Shown here: one piece after another, positions 44,557-49,423 of the stretch
Numbering within the stretch: position 1 is the first letter of the stretch
How the letters are laid out: each line of letters begins with the position of its first letter
NCBI GenBank assembly: GCA_024225635.1
Contig: JAAEMK010000863.1
Span: forward strand, 1-49,423
DNA: 49,423 bases
Direction: 5' to 3'
Source of the DNA: Desulfobacteraceae bacterium
GTDB taxonomy: Bacteria; Desulfobacterota; Desulfobacteria; Desulfobacterales; Desulfobacteraceae
Made by a program: the position numbers and the translations under genes
Notes under the pieces: generated by a model
What the model was told of the DNA's origin: nothing
Database searches by the model: none
What the model saw: the letters and a program-made list of their open reading frames with translations, nothing else

Positions 44557-46050
44557 ATGGAAGATAAATGCGAAACAATACAAGAATTCGTCGCAGAGCT
44601 TAAGGAATGGTATGAATACGACACGGGCCACTTTAAAACGAATTTCAATGCGGCCGTAGCAGGGGTGAAGAATCCACCTGCCGATACCGATTGGCTGGTG
44701 TATTATGATTGGAAAGGCAAAGGGATAGAGGATTTATGCGCCTTCCTTGTCGAGTGGTATGACTGGTTGCCCAAGGTCGAGACAGGACTGAATTACATTC
44801 AAAAATTCAGCTGGCTCTATTATAAAAACGATGCCGGACTTAACTTCATCAAATCCGATCAGGCCAAAACCATGATGCGGCAATATGTCACCCTTCGGGG
44901 CAACTATATGGACTCGGAGGGCTCCTGGCCGCTGGTGGTCGAATGGATAGATGAGCTGGGCGAAAAACTGATGTCGGAATTCAAAAAAACCAGGTCCGAT
45001 CAATTCAAAAATTTCAACGACTTCTTCATCAGGGAGATCCGGGATGAGGTGAGACCTTTAGCATTTCCGAATGACGACACAGTTGTCACAGCACCGGCTG
45101 ATTGTATCATCAATATGATCGTTGACGATTTAACAGAAAGAACCACCATACAGGCAAAGAATGTTTCCCTGAACCTCAACCAGCTTCTCAACGGCTCGAA
45201 GCACGCCCAAAAATTCATTGGAGGCACGGCCGTTTCCTGCATTCTGATGCCCAACACCTATCACAGGTTCCACTCGCCTGTTTCCGGTCAGGTTATTGAG
45301 TCCAACGCCGACGTAATGGGAGATTACTTCGGAATCAAAAACTTCCCCGACCTTCTGGACAAAGGGGACGTCGGATACGGATACGACTACAGCGATTTCG
45401 AAGTGTTCCGCCGCGGATATCTGATCATTCAAACCCCGAACTACGGGCTGGTGGGCATGATCCCGGTGGGACTCAACACTGTCGGATCCGTGGTTTTCAA
45501 TGCCCCGTTCAAGCGTATCACTTCCAGTGATCCCCCAGCCCCCATCGCCAAGGGCGAGCAGGTGGGCTATTTCAAATACGGGGGCTCCCTGAACATCCTT
45601 CTTTTTCAGCCGGGGCGGTTTCCTTCACTGAATTTTCTGGTGCGTGAAAAAATCGGCGTAATAAATACAAACTGCGAAGTTTCGGCGGCAACAAAATGGG
45701 TTGACAGCGGAATAACCATCAACGCGGGCGATGGGGTCGAGCTGCGGTATTCAGGGGGCACATGGAAAGCCAGCCCTGATTCGGGATTTGTTGACGCCGC
45801 AGGCACTCCCGATTTCACAGCAAAGCAAGGGTACACACTTCCGGGAGAAAACGAAGGCGCCCTTTGCGGAAGAATCGGGCCCGACGGTGCCGTATTTTTA
45901 GTCGGCAGGAAAACCGGTTTCACAGCGGAGACATCCGGAGAATTGTATTTTTGCATTAACGATGACCTGAGCTGCGAATACGGAGCCGGCTTTAGCGATA
46001 ATATCGGCTCTGTGTATGTTACCGTCGATATTACTCCGGCTAAGAAATAG
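44557..46050 (+). CDS. Phosphatidylserine decarboxylase-like protein fused to a LecA/PA-IL-like lectin domain
   Basis: 497 residues after GAAAGG. Residues 1-145 are an extra N-terminal helical part rich in Trp and Tyr. Residues 150-365 follow phosphatidylserine decarboxylase: FNDFFIREIRDEVRPL, TAPADC (D182), HRFHSPVSG (H236, H239) and YGGSLNILLF, where S344 takes the position of the self-cleaving serine of LGST/GGSS. Residues 372-497 (VSAATKWVDSGITINAGDGV ... GRIGPDGAVFLVG ... ELYFCINDD ... GSVYVTVDI) match the PA-IL galactose lectin of Pseudomonas. No signal peptide. Housekeeping decarboxylase is unlikely; a lipid-acting effector or adhesin-like enzyme delivered to other cells is more plausible, but not shown. 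Confidence 0.75.
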   Translation: MEDKCETIQEFVAELKEWYEYDTGHFKTNFNAAVAGVKNPPADTDWLVYYDWKGKGIEDLCAFLVEWYDWLPKVETGLNYIQKFSWLYYKNDAGLNFIKSDQAKTMMRQYVTLRGNYMDSEGSWPLVVEWIDELGEKLMSEFKKTRSDQFKNFNDFFIREIRDEVRPLAFPNDDTVVTAPADCIINMIVDDLTERTTIQAKNVSLNLNQLLNGSKHAQKFIGGTAVSCILMPNTYHRFHSPVSGQVIESNADVMGDYFGIKNFPDLLDKGDVGYGYDYSDFEVFRRGYLIIQTPNYGLVGMIPVGLNTVGSVVFNAPFKRITSSDPPAPIAKGEQVGYFKYGGSLNILLFQPGRFPSLNFLVREKIGVINTNCEVSAATKWVDSGITINAGDGVELRYSGGTWKASPDSGFVDAAGTPDFTAKQGYTLPGENEGALCGRIGPDGAVFLVGRKTGFTAETSGELYFCINDDLSCEYGAGFSDNIGSVYVTVDITPAKK

Positions 46051-46186
46051 CGTCCATGAAGGTGAAGGTTCCTGTATTTGTAATATATTTCCACAAACCG
46101 GAAATGAATGAAAAGGACAATATGAAGAAGGGACGACATGGGACCTTCAAGATCGATATTCACATATTTAATTGAGGGGATTGGTT

Positions 46187-47221
46187 ATGGCACTTAAAGA
46201 TTATGGGGTTTGGGTTGGAAAACCTGTTCGAGTCAGTTCGGAACGCGCAGTGGATGATCCGGAATCACCACATATCCATTTATTCTATGACGATGGAAAG
46301 GGAGGAAAATACGATGGTTGTAAAAGAGCATCCATCAACGTAAAATCGAAGTCAAAAATATCTGAACTTGTTTTTTGGCTTATACAGGATTTTCAGCATC
46401 CAATAACTGAACAATTACGTGACTTTGACAAGGGTTTTAACGAAATTGAAAGCCAAAGCGGAACAATCGCATTGGATTATATCAGAGGCAATCTAATGGA
46501 TTTATCAAAAGGCCGTGTATTGCCCCATGATAAACCGGATGCGCATAATGACATAATCGATTTCGTCCAACCCGAATTACAAGCAGCTATAAACAGAGGT
46601 GCGGTGGTTTATTTATTCGGGGAACCCTATAGCGATAAGCAGGGCATTCATGATGTTCATATGAATCAGGGGAGTAAAGGCGGTTTTGCCAAATATAACG
46701 GTGTCTGGCAAGACGGGGGCATCATCATGCACTTCCCCGATGAAAATCGATTTTCAGCTATATTCCTGGCCTTCGCTTCTCAAGCAGTTCATACCAAAGA
46801 AGACAGTGGAGATGCTATCGAGGGCAGTCAGAACTTTGCTGAGTTTCTTAAGAACGGAGAGGAACCGGTTATCAGGGATGATCAACCCGTCAAAATCATA
46901 GCGGCCCTTGTCAACCCGAGGGGGCCTGAAGGCCAGGCTGGTTTTCAGGGACGCCCTGAGATGGTATATCTGATGAATAGAACAGAGAATGGCATTTCTC
47001 TAAATAACTGGTCTGTTTTAAACAAAAACGATGATGCCCATATTATTTCCAACGACATCTGGCTAGCCCCCGGGGAGGTTCGCTCTGTTACCATGGGAGA
47101 AACGCCCCTTTCAAATAAAGGCGGATTGATAACTTTACTTGATGACAACGGTATTAAAATTGACGGCGTCAGCTATACGAAGGCACAAGCAAAAGAAGAA
47201 GGAAAACTGATTATATTTTAG
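46187..47221 (+). CDS. YukJ/DUF2278 family protein with lamin-tail-like C-terminus
   Basis: 344 residues from ATG 46187, preceded by GAGGGG; a TTG 15 bases earlier is a weaker start. HIHLFYDDG, ALDYIRGNLMDLSKG, GIHDVHMNQGSKGGF, VWQDGGIIMHFPDENRFSAI and FASQAVHTKEDSGDA are the conserved YukJ (DUF2278) blocks; the family has no firm function, though HxH and HDVHMNQ could bind metal. Residues from about 245 (IIAALVNPRGPEGQ ... EMVYLMNRTENGISLNNWS) look like a lamin-tail beta domain, often found on secreted nucleases and surface proteins. It lies 136 bases after the PSD-lectin gene on the same strand. Confidence 0.75.
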   Translation: MALKDYGVWVGKPVRVSSERAVDDPESPHIHLFYDDGKGGKYDGCKRASINVKSKSKISELVFWLIQDFQHPITEQLRDFDKGFNEIESQSGTIALDYIRGNLMDLSKGRVLPHDKPDAHNDIIDFVQPELQAAINRGAVVYLFGEPYSDKQGIHDVHMNQGSKGGFAKYNGVWQDGGIIMHFPDENRFSAIFLAFASQAVHTKEDSGDAIEGSQNFAEFLKNGEEPVIRDDQPVKIIAALVNPRGPEGQAGFQGRPEMVYLMNRTENGISLNNWSVLNKNDDAHIISNDIWLAPGEVRSVTMGETPLSNKGGLITLLDDNGIKIDGVSYTKAQAKEEGKLIIF

Positions 47222-47238
47222 TCCGCCTGACGATTCAT

Positions 47239-47278
47239 TTTCCTGGACCTGCGCGAAAATCAGCCCAGGTCCAGGAAA
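47239..47278 (+). terminator. Hairpin after the YukJ-like gene
   Basis: TTTCCTGGACCTG (47239-47251) pairs perfectly with CAGGTCCAGGAAA (47266-47278) around 14 bases. It starts 17 bases after the stop codon. There is no T-run, but position and stem favour a terminator. Confidence 0.65.
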
Positions 47279-47393
47279 TTCAACGGCAGTGTCACCGGAT
47301 CGGATCAACTCGATTTTTATGTCGTGAAACAACGGCTATGGATAATCATTTAGAATCTAATACGAAAAACAATTACACTGGGAAAGGATTCGA

Positions 47394-47921
47394 ATGGAAA
47401 ACGTCGAACGCAAAAGAACAATAATCTGGGATGATCCAAAAAACAGTGCAAGGGATGCCGCATCAATTTCCGGACTGGATTACCTGAAGGCGATTAAAGA
47501 CGGCAAAATCAGCCCTCCTCCGGTTGCAATGCTCCTGGGATACAAATTATACGATGTTGAGAATGGCCATGCTGTTTTCGAGCTTGCCCCCGGGGAGCAC
47601 CATTATAATCCTTTTGCTACGGTTCATGGCGGCATTATTTCAACCCTGCTTGATACCACAATGACAGCCTCGGTACTCTCAACGCTTCAAAAAGGGCTCA
47701 GCTGCTCTACGGTTGAAATCAAAATGAATTTTGTTCGACCGATAACAGCCAAAACCGAGGTTTTACGATGTGAGGCGCGACCGATTCATGTGGGGAAACG
47801 CCTGGCAACAGTGGAAGGCCGACTGAAAGATAAAAATGGCGTACTATACGCCCATGGAGTAAGCACATGTTCAATTTTCAAAATGAGCACAAATATGCTG
47901 AATCCCCATGAAAAACAGTAA
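47394..47921 (+). CDS. PaaI-type hotdog thioesterase
   Basis: 175 residues. HYNPFATVHGGIISTLLDTT is the PaaI/YbgC-like catalytic segment (NxxxxVHGG with aspartate), and the hotdog helix and strands (STVEIKMNFVRPI, GKRLATVEGRLKDKNG) follow. The family hydrolyses acyl-CoA thioesters. The first 35 residues (with KNSARDAASISGLDYLKAI) form an N-terminal helix found in a subset of these enzymes. It stands alone between the YukJ-like and effector-like genes; substrate unknown. Confidence 0.87.
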   Translation: MENVERKRTIIWDDPKNSARDAASISGLDYLKAIKDGKISPPPVAMLLGYKLYDVENGHAVFELAPGEHHYNPFATVHGGIISTLLDTTMTASVLSTLQKGLSCSTVEIKMNFVRPITAKTEVLRCEARPIHVGKRLATVEGRLKDKNGVLYAHGVSTCSIFKMSTNMLNPHEKQ

Positions 47922-48088
47922 TTACTCCTTGACGACCTAACCTTAATATGCACCGATGTGGAATTGACAATTCAGACATACAAAACCCAATTTATTGAAA
48001 AGTTAAAAAATATCATTTTTGCAAGACGGAACTCTTCACAAGCAACATTGGTTAGATTATGATAAATTCAATAAGGGGAGGATAAATA

Positions 48089-48754
48089 ATGCCGGATGTT
48101 GTTATACCCATAGTATTTCCAGATTATATAATCACAGTTGAAACACCTACTGCGAGGATAGAAATACCTGATATCATACCCTATATAGACATCTTACCTA
48201 ATGAGATCCGGGTACCGCACACACAGAATAGACTTAGTGATCTTGGTCATGCCGGGGTTCTGTTTATTAATGGAAACTCCGGAGTTACGAAATATTACGA
48301 ATATGGTCGTTATGATGCTAACAAATTGGGATGGATTAAGAAAATTTTGAACCTAAAGGATGTACGTATAGGCTCAAACGGCAAGATAGATGAGTTCTCT
48401 TTAGCAGACGTATTATTAATAATTTCGCGAAAAGCTGGGAAAGGGGGCAGGATAAGTGCTGCATATATTGAGGTTGACAAAAAATATGATGCAATGCTTG
48501 CTTATGCGGAAAATCGAAGGCTAATGAACGTTGATAAAAATCGTGAAAGATATGATATTGTTTCTTACAGCTGCATTCACTTCATAAAGGGTGTAATGGA
48601 AGCTGCAGGCCTTGATACTCCTTGGCTAATTGATCCAAGGCCGGTATCCTATATTGAAGAGATACAAGAAGATTACCCTGAATTGCAATACATCCCTTCA
48701 CAAAACCAATTGATTATTGAAAAGTCAGAACCAGCATTAGGAAGTCAATTATGA
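48089..48754 (+). CDS. Putative effector: permuted papain-fold (NlpC/LRAT-like) hydrolase
   Basis: 221 residues after AAGGGGAGG. No signal peptide. LGHAGVLFINGNSGVTKYYE (H54 in GHAG) and YSCIHFIKGVMEAAG (C162) are the two strongest motifs: histidine before cysteine is the order of circularly permuted NlpC/P60 or LRAT-type hydrolases, and SC-x-HF recalls NCxHF. I recall similar GHAGVL ... KYYEYGRYD proteins near type VI secretion genes, though this cannot be checked here. The hydrophobic proline-rich start (PDVVIPIVFPDYIITVETP) may be a docking segment. Its stop overlaps the start of a membrane-anchored small protein (ATGA), the usual form of an effector-immunity pair. Substrate (peptidoglycan or lipid) is open. 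Confidence 0.62.
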   Translation: MPDVVIPIVFPDYIITVETPTARIEIPDIIPYIDILPNEIRVPHTQNRLSDLGHAGVLFINGNSGVTKYYEYGRYDANKLGWIKKILNLKDVRIGSNGKIDEFSLADVLLIISRKAGKGGRISAAYIEVDKKYDAMLAYAENRRLMNVDKNRERYDIVSYSCIHFIKGVMEAAGLDTPWLIDPRPVSYIEEIQEDYPELQYIPSQNQLIIEKSEPALGSQL

Positions 48755-49140
48755 ACAAAAAATTTCTTTTGATTAGCGGCTTATTTATTTTTATTTTAAT
48801 TGTTGGACTTCTAATCGCCAACCCTCCAAAAATCACCATTGAAAAGCCTCTAATCGATCCTCCGGAAAGGCCAAGCCTTGTACCCGACAAGGCTTTTTGG
48901 GTGGGGGGACCTGATGGCGGCAATTTTGTTTATGTAATGAAAAGTGATAGTCCTGAAAAAAACACTTATTATGCAATGATATACAACGATTACTCAGGCG
49001 AAATTGAGTATGAGGGGAATTTAAAATATTCCGGAGACAGGGATATTTCAGATTCAATTGATAAGCCGGAACTATTTCAGGGTTGGGATGGTGAGAGATT
49101 ATTTCTGAGTAACGACAATTATATGAGCATAGTCGAGTAA
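48751..49140 (+). CDS. Putative membrane-anchored immunity protein
   Basis: 129 residues. One N-terminal hydrophobic segment (LLISGLFIFILIVGLLIA) without a lipobox cysteine, so probably a signal anchor, then about 105 residues outside the membrane, acidic and aromatic (FWVGGPDGGNFVYVMKSD, ELFQGWDGERLFLSND), likely beta-rich. No family is recognised. It overlaps the effector-like gene by four bases. The placement and periplasm-facing topology fit an immunity protein that neutralises a periplasm-acting enzyme; this rests on context, not on homology. Confidence 0.55.
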   Translation: MNKKFLLISGLFIFILIVGLLIANPPKITIEKPLIDPPERPSLVPDKAFWVGGPDGGNFVYVMKSDSPEKNTYYAMIYNDYSGEIEYEGNLKYSGDRDISDSIDKPELFQGWDGERLFLSNDNYMSIVE

Positions 49141-49423
49141 TAGACCTATAAACCGTGCTCCCATGGAACAACCCGGCCGGGCTGTGTTTTTTAGCATTTT
49201 TCGCTTGATTATGCCATGGCGAGGTTTCACTTGAATAAAGCCGTCCGATTATGTAAGACTCTATCCAGTTGCACGATTCAATATGGGCGCATTCCCATTT
49301 TCCCGGTTACGCAGCTAACGATGAAATATGTGAATTTGCCATTAGTTTCAGACAATTCCAACGCCCTGATTTATAGTATGATCGTAACATGATCATTTTT
49401 TCAGCATTTTCCTTGTACCAAAA
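49141..49423. other. Right end, no gene seen
   Basis: 283 bases after the immunity-like gene show no convincing open frame, repeat or RNA gene. The window ends before the next feature. Confidence 0.5.

Overview
The window looks like a piece of the chromosome of an anaerobic, diazotrophic Desulfobacterota bacterium, most likely close to Desulfobacteraceae. The grounds are the nif gene order of strict anaerobes (nifH-nifI1-nifI2-nifD-nifK-nifE-nifN-nifB-fdx-nifV), a long NifD and short NifK, a lone acetylene-hydratase-like molybdopterin protein, several radical SAM and iron-sulfur flavoproteins, and an exosortase/EpsI pair. This is inference from gene content; no 16S rRNA or tRNA gene was seen.

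Layout. 1-4.4 kb: the 5' part of a heme-type (Tll0287-like) membrane sensor, a scar of a second adenine deaminase gene, a PilZ protein, intact ade, and an XRE-cupin regulator. 4.5-18.2 kb, all on the minus strand: a nitrogen fixation island. Reading with transcription it runs 84-aa ORF - draT - draG - Nif11 protein - GNAT - [sigma-54 promoter] - nifH - nifI1 - nifI2 - nifD - nifK - nifE - nifN - nifB - fdx - nifV. It therefore carries two post-translational switches of nitrogenase: ADP-ribosylation by DraT/DraG and PII-like NifI1/NifI2. 18.4-23.2 kb, plus strand: a truncated 2-oxoacid oxidoreductase gamma subunit, a GltD-like flavoprotein, an AtoE-type short-chain fatty acid transporter and an amidase. 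23.5-30 kb: a PD-(D/E)XK-like protein, a radical SAM protein, an iron-sulfur flavoprotein, a spore-photoproduct-lyase-like radical SAM protein and a chemoreceptor.

30.1-35.2 kb, minus strand: a compact operon FadR-type regulator - metallo-beta-lactamase fold protein - GntP permease - TPR protein - glycerate 2-kinase, preceded by a TTGTC-C-GACAA operator-like palindrome; a hydroxy-acid or glycerate uptake and phosphorylation unit. 35.4-39.7 kb: a MarR regulator and a large molybdopterin protein. A decayed partial copy of the same control region and marR start lies upstream, and a secreted repeat protein sits between the two copies. 39.9-44.3 kb: an SDR, then a sulfatase-fold membrane protein, EpsI and exosortase on the minus strand.

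44.5-49.4 kb, plus strand: an accessory stretch with a phosphatidylserine-decarboxylase-like protein fused to a LecA/PA-IL-like lectin domain, a YukJ/DUF2278 protein with a lamin-tail-like end, a hotdog thioesterase, and a four-base-overlapping pair that looks like a permuted papain-fold (NlpC/LRAT-like) effector with a membrane-anchored immunity protein. The most novel-looking signals are this effector-like block, the doubled marR control region, and an identical 13-mer upstream of both nifH and draT.
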